Of a DNA stretch of 51,865 nt, positions 20,529 through 28,724 are shown piece by piece; positions within the stretch are counted from its first letter, which is position 1; every line of letters starts with the position of its first letter. The notes beneath the pieces are model-generated. The model was given only the letters and a program-made list of their open reading frames with translations, did not search any database and was not told the origin of the DNA. Source of the DNA: a virus; the IMG/VR virus record IMGVR_UViG_3300036770_005931, positions 1-51,865 of that record; one strand, written 5' to 3'. A program made the translations under genes and the position numbers.

Positions 20529-22238
20529 ATGGCGCGTGACTGGGTTTCTCCTGAAGTTCAAAACTTCTTAGGCAAATTAGATGGAGTGCGTGCCAACGGA
20601 AGCAATTGGTCCGCTCGCTGTCCTTGTCGACCAGATGACCATAATCCATCACTCTCTGTGGGCCAGGGAGACGATGGGCGCGTCCTCGTTACATGCCACC
20701 GAGGCGTACCATGTGATGTTGACCAGATTTGCCAGTCGGTTGGAATAAATGTGTCTGACTTGATGCCCAAAAAGCAAGATAAGAAACGAAAACTAACACT
20801 AGTTGAGACTTACGATTTTCGTGACGCGCTTGGCAATCTTGTTTTTCAGAAGCAACGATTCGTTGATGAAGACGGCAAGAAGACATTCATCCAGCGCCGA
20901 GTAGATGCTGAAACCGGAGAATGGGTAAGAAATCTTGACGGTGTTGAAAAGATTCTTTACAACCTCCCACAAGTCTGTTCTGCACGCGACGCTGGCGAGA
21001 CCATCTGGGTAGTTGAGGGTGAAAAAGATGTTGACACACTTTCAAACCTAGGAATTACAGCAACCACCATGCCTGGAGGTGCTGGCAAATGGCTTGAGAT
21101 TCATACCGAAACCCTTGCTGGGGCCGACATCGTTCTTGTTGCTGATAATGATGATTCAGGCAAAAAGCACGCTGCTGAAGTTGCTGAAAAACTGCGAAGT
21201 GCAGGATGCTCTGTCAAGTTAAAAATTTCTAAAGTCAAAAACAAAGCAGACGTAACAGACCATCTTGATGCTGGTCTTTCGCTTGATGAACTAGAGGATT
21301 TTGACTTAGCAACGGATGTTCCAGCCGAAGATATATTCGGGCCAATTCTTAAAAAGTTGGCTGAAGTCTTTGCCAAAGAAAATGTTTCTGACCAAACTAA
21401 AATTTCTCGTGCCGAATTAATTCTTGCAGAAATTAACCCCGGCAATCAGGGAGTAAAAAATGAAGGCCGCTTGGTTGAATGGTCTGCCTTCGTTAATGAG
21501 GTAGAAGACGATTCGTACGACTGGGTAATTCCAAATTTGCTTGAACGTGGAGAGCGGGTCATCGTCGTGGCGAGTGAGGGGGTAGGAAAAACCATGCTTG
21601 CTAGACAAGTTGCTCTTTGTTCTGCTGCTGGTCTTCATCCTTTCAAAATGACCAACATGAAACCAGTTCGAACACTGATGGTTGACCTTGAAAATCCGGA
21701 GCGAATTATCCGGCGCACCTCAAAGAGCATTTATGGGGCGACATTGCATTATGGCCACAAAGAAACTCCGGACGCTCACCTTTTGATTAAGCCAGATGGT
21801 ATTGACCTGCTCAAAGCGTCAGACCGGTTAATGCTTGAGGACAAACTGGAGCAGGTTCGCCCCGAATTAGTTTTCCTAGGCCCGGTTTACAAGTCCTTCA
21901 TTGACCCAGGCGGACGTACTAGCGAGGCAATCGCAATTGAAATCGCCAAGTACTTTGACACAATTCGGGAGTACTTTAAGTGCGCTATGTGGTTTGAGCA
22001 TCACGCGCCTCTGGGTTCTGCGTTAGCCTCCAGGGACCTCAGGCCCTTTGGTTCAGCGGTCTGGTCAAGGTGGCCTGAATTTGGCTTGAGCCTCCAGCCT
22101 GACCCAACAGCGCCGGAAGGCTATGTCTACGAGGTAAAGCACTTCCGGGGTGCACGAGACCGCCGTGAATGGCCAACTAGAATGAAGAGGGGTAAAATAT
22201 TCCCATTCGAAGTTCTTGACTATCTTGAGGCAGACTAA
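20529..22238 (+). CDS. Primase-helicase: zinc ribbon, Toprim and RecA-like ATPase (569 aa)
   Basis: The N-terminus has a zinc-binding set (C31, C33, H38, C56, H57, C62) typical of primase ribbons. A Toprim domain follows with E163 in VVEGEKDVD and D206-N-D in VLVADNDDSG. The C-terminal half is a RecA/AAA-type ATPase with Walker A GVGKT near residue 353 and a Walker B-like LVFLGPVYK. It would prime and unwind DNA at the phage fork. A weak TTTACT-17-TAAACA promoter precedes it. Its stop overlaps the next gene's start (TAATG). Confidence 0.88.
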   Translation: MARDWVSPEVQNFLGKLDGVRANGSNWSARCPCRPDDHNPSLSVGQGDDGRVLVTCHRGVPCDVDQICQSVGINVSDLMPKKQDKKRKLTLVETYDFRDALGNLVFQKQRFVDEDGKKTFIQRRVDAETGEWVRNLDGVEKILYNLPQVCSARDAGETIWVVEGEKDVDTLSNLGITATTMPGGAGKWLEIHTETLAGADIVLVADNDDSGKKHAAEVAEKLRSAGCSVKLKISKVKNKADVTDHLDAGLSLDELEDFDLATDVPAEDIFGPILKKLAEVFAKENVSDQTKISRAELILAEINPGNQGVKNEGRLVEWSAFVNEVEDDSYDWVIPNLLERGERVIVVASEGVGKTMLARQVALCSAAGLHPFKMTNMKPVRTLMVDLENPERIIRRTSKSIYGATLHYGHKETPDAHLLIKPDGIDLLKASDRLMLEDKLEQVRPELVFLGPVYKSFIDPGGRTSEAIAIEIAKYFDTIREYFKCAMWFEHHAPLGSALASRDLRPFGSAVWSRWPEFGLSLQPDPTAPEGYVYEVKHFRGARDRREWPTRMKRGKIFPFEVLDYLEAD

Positions 22239-22888
22239 TGTCCAGTCAATCCGGGCTATCAAAAGAGTTCTTAGCAGAACGTGACTTGCGTATTTTCAAG
22301 ATGCGTCAAGCCGGTGTGGCAATTTCCGAAATTGCCCGACGCTTTAACATGTCAACTAAAAGCGTTACGGCAGCAATTAACCGCCAGTTACAGAAACTTA
22401 ACCAAGAAGCGCTCATGGGCTACCCAGAAGTGCTTCGGATGGAACTGGAGCGACTTGATGCTCTCCAGCAAGCAATTTGGCCGCTAACGCAGCATCGAAA
22501 AGTTCGCCTTGATGACGGCTCTGAAGTATCAGTAGAGCCGGACATAAAGGCAATCCAACAGGTTTTGGCGATTATGGACCGGCGCGCGCGTCTTCTTGGC
22601 ATGGAACAGCAAACAGTCAATTTGCAGGTTGAGCAAGTTGGCCAAGCCGATACGGCTAGAGCAGTTCTGGCGGGTGCTGGCAGTCAGACTGCGGCTGCTG
22701 TCAATCAGTTCAACCCAGAAAATGAGGCACGCCAACTTCTTGAATTGATGGGCGCTTCCGGTGTTCTTCCTTCTGATACAGTGCGGGAACTTCTTGGGCA
22801 ACGAAAAGAATTGCCTTCATTGGTTGAAATTGAAGCGCAAACGGCAGACATCATTGATGTAGATGAAGAGGAAACTACCTATGGCTGA
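22238..22888 (+). CDS. Helix-turn-helix protein, possible small terminase subunit (216 aa)
   Basis: Residues 17-50 form a helix-turn-helix (FKMRQAGVAISEIARRFNM then STKSVTAAINRQL), followed by a helical, Gln-rich middle and an acidic C-terminus. The layout resembles small terminase subunits of actinophages, but the large subunit is not in the window, so a transcription regulator or primase accessory protein is equally possible. It is coupled to the primase-helicase gene. Confidence 0.6.
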   Translation: MSSQSGLSKEFLAERDLRIFKMRQAGVAISEIARRFNMSTKSVTAAINRQLQKLNQEALMGYPEVLRMELERLDALQQAIWPLTQHRKVRLDDGSEVSVEPDIKAIQQVLAIMDRRARLLGMEQQTVNLQVEQVGQADTARAVLAGAGSQTAAAVNQFNPENEARQLLELMGASGVLPSDTVRELLGQRKELPSLVEIEAQTADIIDVDEEETTYG

Positions 22889-23210
22889 AGAAGAGATTTT
22901 CGGACCTCAAGACAATATTGAAGTCGCAATGGCTAAAGTTGCAGAAACAATCAAGCCGACCCGCAAGGCAAACACTGGAGCCGAGGACGGCTCAACCGCA
23001 ACGAAGCAGGTCCTCATCCGAACAACAGATGAGGACCATGCTCGCTGGAAGGAGGCCTCCGACAAGGAGGGCATCACTTTGAGCGAATTTCTTCGCAAGG
23101 CGGCCAATGGCCTCGCTTCCGATATTTTGGATTGCAAGCACCCTGCGGAGAACCTGAAATGGTACCCCTGGGGCAAGCGTTGTACTAAATGTGGTACACG
23201 CTGGAAGTGA
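22881..23210 (+). CDS. Ribbon-helix-helix plus zinc-ribbon protein (109 aa)
   Basis: ATG at 22881 has AGAGGAAA upstream and overlaps the previous gene by 8 nt. Residues 43-83 form a ribbon-helix-helix (QVLIRTTDEDHARWKEAS then ITLSEFLRKAANGLA). A C-terminal C85-x-H87...C101-x2-C104 set looks like a zinc ribbon. The N-terminal 40 residues are flexible. It probably binds DNA as a dimer and may regulate the primase operon. Confidence 0.7.
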   Translation: MAEEEIFGPQDNIEVAMAKVAETIKPTRKANTGAEDGSTATKQVLIRTTDEDHARWKEASDKEGITLSEFLRKAANGLASDILDCKHPAENLKWYPWGKRCTKCGTRWK

Positions 23211-23492
23211 TTACTTGAACCACTTCAGCATGCGCTTGCGAAGTGATTCCTTCTTCACGCTCGTGGCGTGAATGACGACATCATTTTCGGACGAGACGCT
23301 ATCTTCAGCAACCACGCGCTCTAGTTCATCAAGGAACTCTTCAACATCTTTTGAGATAACCTTGGGCTCGGGCGTGACGACCTTCTTTGGGCGACCTGGC
23401 TTTCCGGTTCCCTTCGGATTTGCTGATTTCTTTTGAGCCTGCTTTTTAGCCGGGGTTGACTTTGCTGGCTTCTTCTTGGGTGTTTCGCTCAT
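23211..23492 (-). CDS. AT-hook, lysine-rich DNA-binding protein (93 aa)
   Basis: ATG at 23492 (MSETPKKKPAKSTPAKK) is chosen for its AGGATAAG leader. Residues 5-40 are Lys/Pro/Ala-rich like histone-H1 tails and contain the AT-hook core GRPKK (33-37). The second half is an acidic helix followed by a basic end. A nucleoid-associated or phage-DNA-compacting role is likely. Its stop abuts that of the convergent upstream gene. Confidence 0.7.
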   Translation of the reverse strand: MSETPKKKPAKSTPAKKQAQKKSANPKGTGKPGRPKKVVTPEPKVISKDVEEFLDELERVVAEDSVSSENDVVIHATSVKKESLRKRMLKWFK

Positions 23493-23569
23493 GGCGCTTA
23501 TCCTATCTTTCCTCATGCCCCCGTAGCGGACATTCCCTGGGGTGCAAAGTTTTAGATTAGCGTATTTTC

Positions 23570-24190
23570 GTGCTTGGAAAATACCCGGACCCCGTGTCAA
23601 AGATTAGTTTGACGCTTTCTGTCGGACAGTCAGCAAAAAGCCAGATAGTGAAGGAATTTGGCGTGGGCGAGGAACTTGCTATGAATGTTCTGGGCTGGAA
23701 GGGCGACAGACTTGTTTGCGTGGCTCAGATGGACACCTCGTGGCCTTCTAGCGAGGAAGAAAGGGTCCAGCGAACTGGCGATGCATACATGATTATGAGG
23801 CGAGGCTGGCTTTGTGACTCGTTCACGGTCATGGCCGAGGGTTTCATGTCTCGCGATAAGGACGAAACCCGGCAACTTGATTTGGTTGAAGCCTATGTTG
23901 ATGGCACAAAGGGTGTAAATGAATGCCTGACCATCAACTATGTGGACCTATCTCATATTGAACTGTGTGCAATCCCATTCAGGGTTGCCTTGGGTCGAAA
24001 AGTGGAGTGGGGCCCGCTGGTCCATTCTGACGATATTGATGTTTTGAGAAATAGCGAGTATGTCACCATGGCCCAGGAGTTGCTGGCTCAGGAAACGATG
24101 GATATTCCGGAGGATACGGAAACATTCCACCTTGCCTTGGCTGTTGGATTGCATGATAGTGCTGGCTTTTTTATGCAATATGACTTTTAG
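23570..24190 (+). CDS. Hypothetical protein (206 aa)
   Basis: Predicted start is GTG at 23570 with no ribosome binding site, so it may be leaderless or begin later. The protein is an alpha/beta type with alternating strands (RLVCVAQMD, DAYMIMRRGWLCDSFTVMAEGF, LALAVGLHD). No catalytic motif is recognised. It lies between the AT-hook gene and a lipoprotein gene. Confidence 0.65.
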   Translation: MLGKYPDPVSKISLTLSVGQSAKSQIVKEFGVGEELAMNVLGWKGDRLVCVAQMDTSWPSSEEERVQRTGDAYMIMRRGWLCDSFTVMAEGFMSRDKDETRQLDLVEAYVDGTKGVNECLTINYVDLSHIELCAIPFRVALGRKVEWGPLVHSDDIDVLRNSEYVTMAQELLAQETMDIPEDTETFHLALAVGLHDSAGFFMQYDF

Positions 24191-24219
24191 TTGACAGAGT
24201 GAAGTTTTATAGTTAAACT
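24191..24219 (+). promoter_or_regulatory. Promoter of the lipoprotein gene
   Basis: TTGACA (24191-24196) and TAAACT (24214-24219) with a 17-bp spacer; the GGAGGAAAT ribosome binding site follows. Confidence 0.8.
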
Positions 24220-24235
24220 ACCGGCAGGAGGAAAT

Positions 24236-24700
24236 ATGAAAAAGTTACTACTAGCATCAAGTTTGTTGATTCTTGCTTCCTGCGGAGGCACGGAAATTGT
24301 TTACGTAACACCAACAACAAAGCCCGAAGAGTCAACGACGACAACAACAACCCAAGTCGCAACTACGCTCGCCACAACTCCACCATTGGCTACTCGGCCA
24401 CCGTCTAATGTGCCGTCAGGTTCTTCAGGCTCCTACGACCCAGATGGTTATGACAACTTCTTGTGGAGTAGCGTGAATGACTTTTGGTGGCTTTTCACCG
24501 AAGAGGAACTTCTGCAAATGGGCCTTCTCGTTTGTGAAGAGTTTGACCGAGGTTCAACGCTTGACCAAGTAACAACGGCCTTAGTGCAGGTGATGTCGGA
24601 TACCAACACCGCCTACCTGGCAGAAGGACTTGCTGGAGTCACTGCCGGTGCTTTGACATTCCTGTGTCCCGAGCACGGTTGGTGGTTGAATACAATCTAA
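24236..24700 (+). CDS. Secreted lipoprotein with DUF732-like domain (154 aa)
   Basis: An N-terminal signal MKKLLLASSLLI leads into the lipobox L13-A-S-C16, so the mature protein should be lipid-anchored on the outer face of the membrane. A Thr/Pro-rich linker (about 25-65) is followed by a helical domain (FTEEELLQMGLLVCEEFDRG ... LTFLCPEHGWW) with two Cys, resembling DUF732 of actinobacterial secreted proteins. A phage lipoprotein expressed from its own promoter could block superinfection or alter the host envelope. Confidence 0.8.
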   Translation: MKKLLLASSLLILASCGGTEIVYVTPTTKPEESTTTTTTQVATTLATTPPLATRPPSNVPSGSSGSYDPDGYDNFLWSSVNDFWWLFTEEELLQMGLLVCEEFDRGSTLDQVTTALVQVMSDTNTAYLAEGLAGVTAGALTFLCPEHGWWLNTI

Positions 24701-24705
24701 AAGCC

Positions 24706-24837
24706 TCCCACTGGCTAAGACCGGTCAATCCTTTCTCCGGTTGAAGGGGAGCCTGCCCTGCGGGGTTAATGGCTAGCGGTTGGGGCCTCCCCCATGTGCC
24801 CAACCTGCGCCCAAGGCTCCCCGCCAGTGGGATTTTT
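24706..24837 (+). ncRNA. Candidate structured RNA / complex bidirectional terminator
   Basis: A 10-bp perfect stem (24706-24715 with 24823-24832) closes a 107-nt interior and is followed by TTTTT (24833-24837). Inside are ACCGG/CCGGT (24720-24724 with 24737-24741), GGGGAGCC/GGCTCCCC (24746-24753 with 24815-24822, directly abutting the closing stem) and GGTTGGG/CCCAACC (24778-24784 with 24799-24805). The nested, multi-branched layout exceeds what termination needs. It begins 5 bp after the lipoprotein stop and ends just before the tRNA-like gene of the opposing strand. The strand is uncertain. I do not recognise a known RNA family. Confidence 0.6.
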
Positions 24838-24839
24838 CG

Positions 24840-24918
24840 TACCCGGCCAAGGAATCGAACCTTCGCAGAGCGGACCTGTATATAAGACAGGCTGGGGCAA
24901 CCAGCCCCACGACCGGGC
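24840..24918 (-). tRNA. tRNA-like gene, anticodon UAU (Ile), atypical
   Basis: The minus strand folds as a cloverleaf: acceptor GCCCGGT with GCCGGGT, a D arm with GG in the loop, an anticodon arm CCTGT/ACAGG with loop CTTATAT (anticodon UAU, reading AUA), and a T arm with GGTTCGATTCC. Oddities are C at position 8 where U is usual, a missing A14, one G-G mismatch in the T stem and a 10-nt variable region. There is no encoded CCA. It may be a divergent phage tRNA or a decayed one. Confidence 0.55.
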
Positions 24919-24923
24919 GAGAT

Positions 24924-25499
24924 TTACGCTCGGCAGTATATTGCGAATTGCCAAAACCATTTAGCCACAACGGGCCATTTAATTTTTGTCTCAGGGTCCA
25001 GCCACCACTGCGAGTGAGTGTCATTCGGAATGCGCTCGCAATAGTCCTGCAATTCCGTAAAACCGCAATTTAGCAAAATATCCCACACCCGCTGGTGATG
25101 ACAGTTCCAGTGATGCGTGGCACCATCCCAGAATTCGGACTCCCTACCTGGCTGGAAATTGTGCTCCTGATGCTCCATGGTTGATAGCACCATTTCCCAC
25201 GGTTCTTTGTCCTCACGCCATCGCTGAATTGTCTTGAGGACATCTGGACCAACTACCAGTATCGGCGCACCAGGTTTAGCAATGCGACGCATATCAAGAA
25301 GAAAACTAGGAACAGCCCGCCAGTCAATATGTTCAATGACATGCCCGAGATAAATGGCGTCAAAATAATCAACAGGAAAAGGATACGGTTGATTCGGCTC
25401 AACGAGTACGTCGGGCCGAGTCGTTTCGCTTTCCCAAACATCGCAATTTACCCAGCCCTTTGCATAGTGCGTTCCGCATCCGGCGTTCAATAAATTCAC
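24924..25499 (-). CDS. SAM-dependent methyltransferase (191 aa)
   Basis: Starts MNLLNAGCGTH, with the glycine-rich SAM motif at residues 5-10, an acidic residue after the second strand (NCDVWE), and DAIYLGHVIEHI as motif II, typical of class I methyltransferases acting on small molecules or glycans. It is the last gene of a four-gene cluster and its start overlaps the oxygenase stop by 4 nt. The substrate is unknown. Confidence 0.85.
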   Translation of the reverse strand: MNLLNAGCGTHYAKGWVNCDVWESETTRPDVLVEPNQPYPFPVDYFDAIYLGHVIEHIDWRAVPSFLLDMRRIAKPGAPILVVGPDVLKTIQRWREDKEPWEMVLSTMEHQEHNFQPGRESEFWDGATHHWNCHHQRVWDILLNCGFTELQDYCERIPNDTHSQWWLDPETKIKWPVVAKWFWQFAIYCRA

Positions 25500-26308
25500 T
25501 TCTTTTCCCCGATACCGTAGTACATGTCAACATTTGTGGAGATAGGGAAGTAGTATCCACCCTGTCCATTTCTTTTTGCCTTTGGCATATCTCCACGATG
25601 CTTGATACCTGAATAATGAGCAATAAGACTCCGCCTCTCCATCCCCGGTACGTTTGGCCGAGACCCACGGTGCATGAGCCGTCCGTGCCATACGAGAACA
25701 TCCCCACGCGAGGGGAGATGGTTGACGACATTGTTTCCGCGCTCCACTATTTCCTTCTCGAAAAGAGGCGTCAAGATTCGCTCTGAGAACTTTGGCCAGC
25801 GATGGTCTCGTTCTTCTGGCTCTAGGGCATTGAGAATCTTCTCATTAGATACCTGGGGCCAACGATGGGAGCCTGGCACATACTGAAAGGGGCCCGAATC
25901 TGGATGGATGTCGGCAAAGGCAATCCAGACGGCTGCGTAATAGTCGCCAACATGCGGAGGGTTCAGGTAGGAGTCCTGGTGCCAGTCGCGTTCCGTTGAG
26001 ACCCAGCCGGTCAGGTTCAAATGAAGACCGGCTGGCTCGCCAATCAGTTCCTCTAGCAGTGACGCCAGAGGGGCATACGTCAAAATGTCAAGAAGTTCCC
26101 GGTGCCTCATGTAGGGAATTGGGTCAGGCCAACCCATGGGGCGATTCTGGCCCTCGGGTCCGTTGACGGCTAACCAAAGTTCCTCATAGGACTCCATCAG
26201 GTCATGGGGCAGGAAGTTTCTGAGAATGACAACGCCGTCGTCATTCCAGTCACGTGGCCCCACGGGAGGGGCGGGCTCAGTCAAATCTTCGTATGAATAT
26301 TGTGTCAT
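25496..26308 (-). CDS. Phytanoyl-CoA-dioxygenase-like Fe(II)/2OG oxygenase (270 aa)
   Basis: ATG at 26308 is chosen because it overlaps the previous stop (ATGA). H110-x-D112 (DWHQDSYL) and H213 (LMHRGSRPN) form the iron triad; R225 or R226 would bind 2-oxoglutarate. The FQYVPGSHRW block between them is typical of the PhyH family, which hydroxylates lipids, secondary metabolites and sugars. It lies between two methyltransferase genes and downstream of a glycosyltransferase, so a shared substrate such as a glycan is plausible. Confidence 0.88.
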   Translation of the reverse strand: MTQYSYEDLTEPAPPVGPRDWNDDGVVILRNFLPHDLMESYEELWLAVNGPEGQNRPMGWPDPIPYMRHRELLDILTYAPLASLLEELIGEPAGLHLNLTGWVSTERDWHQDSYLNPPHVGDYYAAVWIAFADIHPDSGPFQYVPGSHRWPQVSNEKILNALEPEERDHRWPKFSERILTPLFEKEIVERGNNVVNHLPSRGDVLVWHGRLMHRGSRPNVPGMERRSLIAHYSGIKHRGDMPKAKRNGQGGYYFPISTNVDMYYGIGEKK

Positions 26309-26808
26309 TTGATGCCTACAGTTCTCAAATCTGCACCTTGCGTAGAAACGTTGTATTGAGAGAATACACGCATTGCTCGCTTCAGTTCCCAAGCCCCAAC
26401 ATTGTCATAATACTCCCAATCGCGTATAGGTTTTTCATCAATTGCCGAGTGGGGCGCTCGACCTTCGCCTGCCATCGTGGCTATGAAAAGCCCGCCTATC
26501 CGAAGGTGTTTATGGGCGTTCAATATGATGTGACGCCAATGCGGTGTGTGTTCAAAAACCTCAGCACAGACTGCAACATCAAATTCAGTTGTTGATTTGT
26601 AAGTAGACGCATCGCATACCAAATCAACGCCAGGGCCCGGCTGCATATCAACCCCCAGATAGTGTTCTGCGTGTTGTTGAAGAACACTACGAACGGAGCC
26701 GTTGATATCAAGGCTTCCAAATTCAAGAATTTTCAATTTTTTTTCGGGTTGAGTGACTTTCCAGGCGTAAAACTGAGTACTGACATAATCAAGAACGGCT
26801 TGATGCAC
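26305..26808 (-). CDS. SAM-dependent methyltransferase (167 aa)
   Basis: GTG at 26808 is favoured because GGAAGAG lies before it; an ATG at 26847 would overlap the upstream gene by 59 nt. LKILEFGSLDINGS is SAM motif I, YLGVDMQPGPGVD motif II, and FDVAVCAEVFEH the following acidic strand. It is a class I methyltransferase of the small-molecule or glycan type. Its coupling to the oxygenase and glycosyltransferase genes suggests they modify the same product. Confidence 0.82.
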   Translation of the reverse strand: MHQAVLDYVSTQFYAWKVTQPEKKLKILEFGSLDINGSVRSVLQQHAEHYLGVDMQPGPGVDLVCDASTYKSTTEFDVAVCAEVFEHTPHWRHIILNAHKHLRIGGLFIATMAGEGRAPHSAIDEKPIRDWEYYDNVGAWELKRAMRVFSQYNVSTQGADLRTVGIK

Positions 26809-28516
26809 GGCTCTTCCACTTTTCGTCAAAGATGACTTTGTCAACATTCACGATTTGCTCAAAGTTGTTCGGTGGGTCATTTTTGGTTGTCCAGGAATCG
26901 TTTCCCCATGACTTGGTCAGGCCGCTGACAACTGTCCGCCTATTCATTGTCGTCAGCGTCCAGAGCGCAAGGTCGTCGTCGCCAAAATACCAAGTCATCC
27001 GGTCGTCAAAACGCCATTTCTGTGCCAAATCCGAACTGAGCATCATTGACGCGCCCGAAATGCCCGTTTTCCCATACCAGCCGTTTGCGCCCTGCACATC
27101 CTGGAAAAGTCCGGGAACTAATCGGTTATCGTAATTTGGACAAATCAATCCGATAGTGGGTTCATCATCAATTTGTCCTGCCATCGTCCCAATGGCGTTT
27201 TTTTCTATAATGACATCGTCATTCAAAAAACAGACATGGTTTCCCGGCTTGACACGAGCCAGCGCACTATTCCACATTTTATGTATTCCGGCCCCAGGCG
27301 GACTAACGATAACCTGGACTGTCGGCAAAGAGGCTTGTTTAATCTTTTCAAATGCATCATCGCCATCGGCAACAACATAAATTGTTTCAACGCTGGCGTC
27401 GGCGGCAGCCATTGAACAAATCTGCTGGAATCCAACCATGTTAGATTTTGTTGGAATAATTACATCCACTTTTGACTTGCCCATAGAGCGCATAATTGAC
27501 GCTACATTGCTACGAAGGCGAGTCTCGTAAGGATTGATATTGAGAGCAATTTTCGCTTGCTCAAGCGATTCTGACAACAAACCTAAATTCCATGACGCTA
27601 TTGACAGCAGGTCGTGCGGAAGTGAACCCCAGGAATCTGCCTCGCAAATATAGTCAAGAGGCTTTTCGGTGATACCGACAGCGCGTTTGCTTGCTGAGTA
27701 GCACTGCGACCAGTTATTGGATTCGTAATAATGGCGGGCAAGTTCAACCCACGGCTCTCGCCTATTAGGCGCTTCGGCACATGCTCTGAGTAGCCAGTGT
27801 TCTTTCTTGTCAGTGACTCGTGCCAGATACCTCATCGACGCAGAGCGTTCAGCGTCCCATTTTGAAATTTCCAAGTGCTTGAGAAAATGAGGGATAGCGT
27901 CTTGATACCTATTGTGGAACATGAGTTCTCGTCCAAGATAGAAAAGGTTGCGGTCTCCTTCTGGGTCTTCCTGAACGGCGAGTTCTAGAAGGGGCAAGTA
28001 TTGCGCACGTGATTTATTTGGGTCTGGATAGTGATGAACTACTACACCGCATGGCGCCTGAACTTCAACCCCATCGCAAACTAATACTTCATGGACGGGG
28101 TGTTTCCAGCGATACCCATGCCGACGATGAATATGGTCCCGGTAAAAAACGAGACCCTCGGAGCCATCCTGGTTCCATGACCACACATACTTGTATCGAG
28201 GGCGAGTTACGTTGTCTGGCAGTTGTTCTAGGTGTTCTCGCCAGCCCTCTACCAGTAATTCATCGGCATCAAGGGAGACGCACCAGTCAATGTCGTCTGG
28301 CAAGAGGTCCAACGCTGCATTGCGGGCATCATCAAACCGCCAGGGGTCAATAGAGATTGACGCAGTAGTGCATCCCATTTCTTGGGCTACTTTTACTGTC
28401 CGGTCAATTGACCCTGTGTCAACAATTAGGCGATAGTCTGCATCGTGGCAAGAATTTGCCCAACGCTCAATGAATTTTTCTTCATTCTTGACAATTGTAT
28501 AGACGGCAATTCTCAT
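26789..28516 (-). CDS. Two-domain glycosyltransferase with central helical repeats (575 aa)
   Basis: The N-terminal GT-A domain (1-230) starts AVYTIVKNEEKFIERW and has the metal-binding D83-A-D85-E. A middle segment (about 190-340) has TPR-like helical repeats (YLGRELMFHNRYQDAIPHFL). The C-terminal domain (from about 350) is a second GT2-type fold: VDVIIPTKSN, then FLNDD near residue 431. Each half could transfer a sugar, so one protein may build a disaccharide. It is the first gene of the methyltransferase-oxygenase cluster. Confidence 0.85.
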   Translation of the reverse strand: MRIAVYTIVKNEEKFIERWANSCHDADYRLIVDTGSIDRTVKVAQEMGCTTASISIDPWRFDDARNAALDLLPDDIDWCVSLDADELLVEGWREHLEQLPDNVTRPRYKYVWSWNQDGSEGLVFYRDHIHRRHGYRWKHPVHEVLVCDGVEVQAPCGVVVHHYPDPNKSRAQYLPLLELAVQEDPEGDRNLFYLGRELMFHNRYQDAIPHFLKHLEISKWDAERSASMRYLARVTDKKEHWLLRACAEAPNRREPWVELARHYYESNNWSQCYSASKRAVGITEKPLDYICEADSWGSLPHDLLSIASWNLGLLSESLEQAKIALNINPYETRLRSNVASIMRSMGKSKVDVIIPTKSNMVGFQQICSMAAADASVETIYVVADGDDAFEKIKQASLPTVQVIVSPPGAGIHKMWNSALARVKPGNHVCFLNDDVIIEKNAIGTMAGQIDDEPTIGLICPNYDNRLVPGLFQDVQGANGWYGKTGISGASMMLSSDLAQKWRFDDRMTWYFGDDDLALWTLTTMNRRTVVSGLTKSWGNDSWTTKNDPPNNFEQIVNVDKVIFDEKWKSRASSRS

Positions 28517-28535
28517 GCCTGAAGGTTAGCACTGC

Positions 28536-28724
28536 CTAAGAGAAGAAAATAGCAAACGAAACTGCTTCTTCAAATTTCTCGTTAATATAGTCAGTAACTT
28601 CAGTATTGGCTGCTTTATCATACTGACTAATAATCCATTTTGAGCCATCCCAAGTCCAGGTTTTATTGGCAGCACTGTAAACCTGACCTAGTGTTGGCGA
28701 TGAGGGAAAATCTAGGGCTGGCAT
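28536..28724 (-). CDS. Small tail-fibre-associated protein (62 aa)
   Basis: Opens with LDFPSSPTLGQVYSAANKTW then WDGSKWIIS, a short domain frequent at phage fibre ends (FPxSPxxG ... WxWDGxxW). A related domain is encoded at 30990-31181. The start shares a base with the previous stop (TAATG). It is probably a virion accessory protein. Confidence 0.7.
   Translation of the reverse strand: MPALDFPSSPTLGQVYSAANKTWTWDGSKWIISQYDKAANTEVTDYINEKFEEAVSFAIFFS

Noticed and set aside
24701-24840. Cobalamin riboswitch or RNase P identity for the structured RNA
   Set aside because: The conserved boxes of both families are absent; the element is reported as unassigned.
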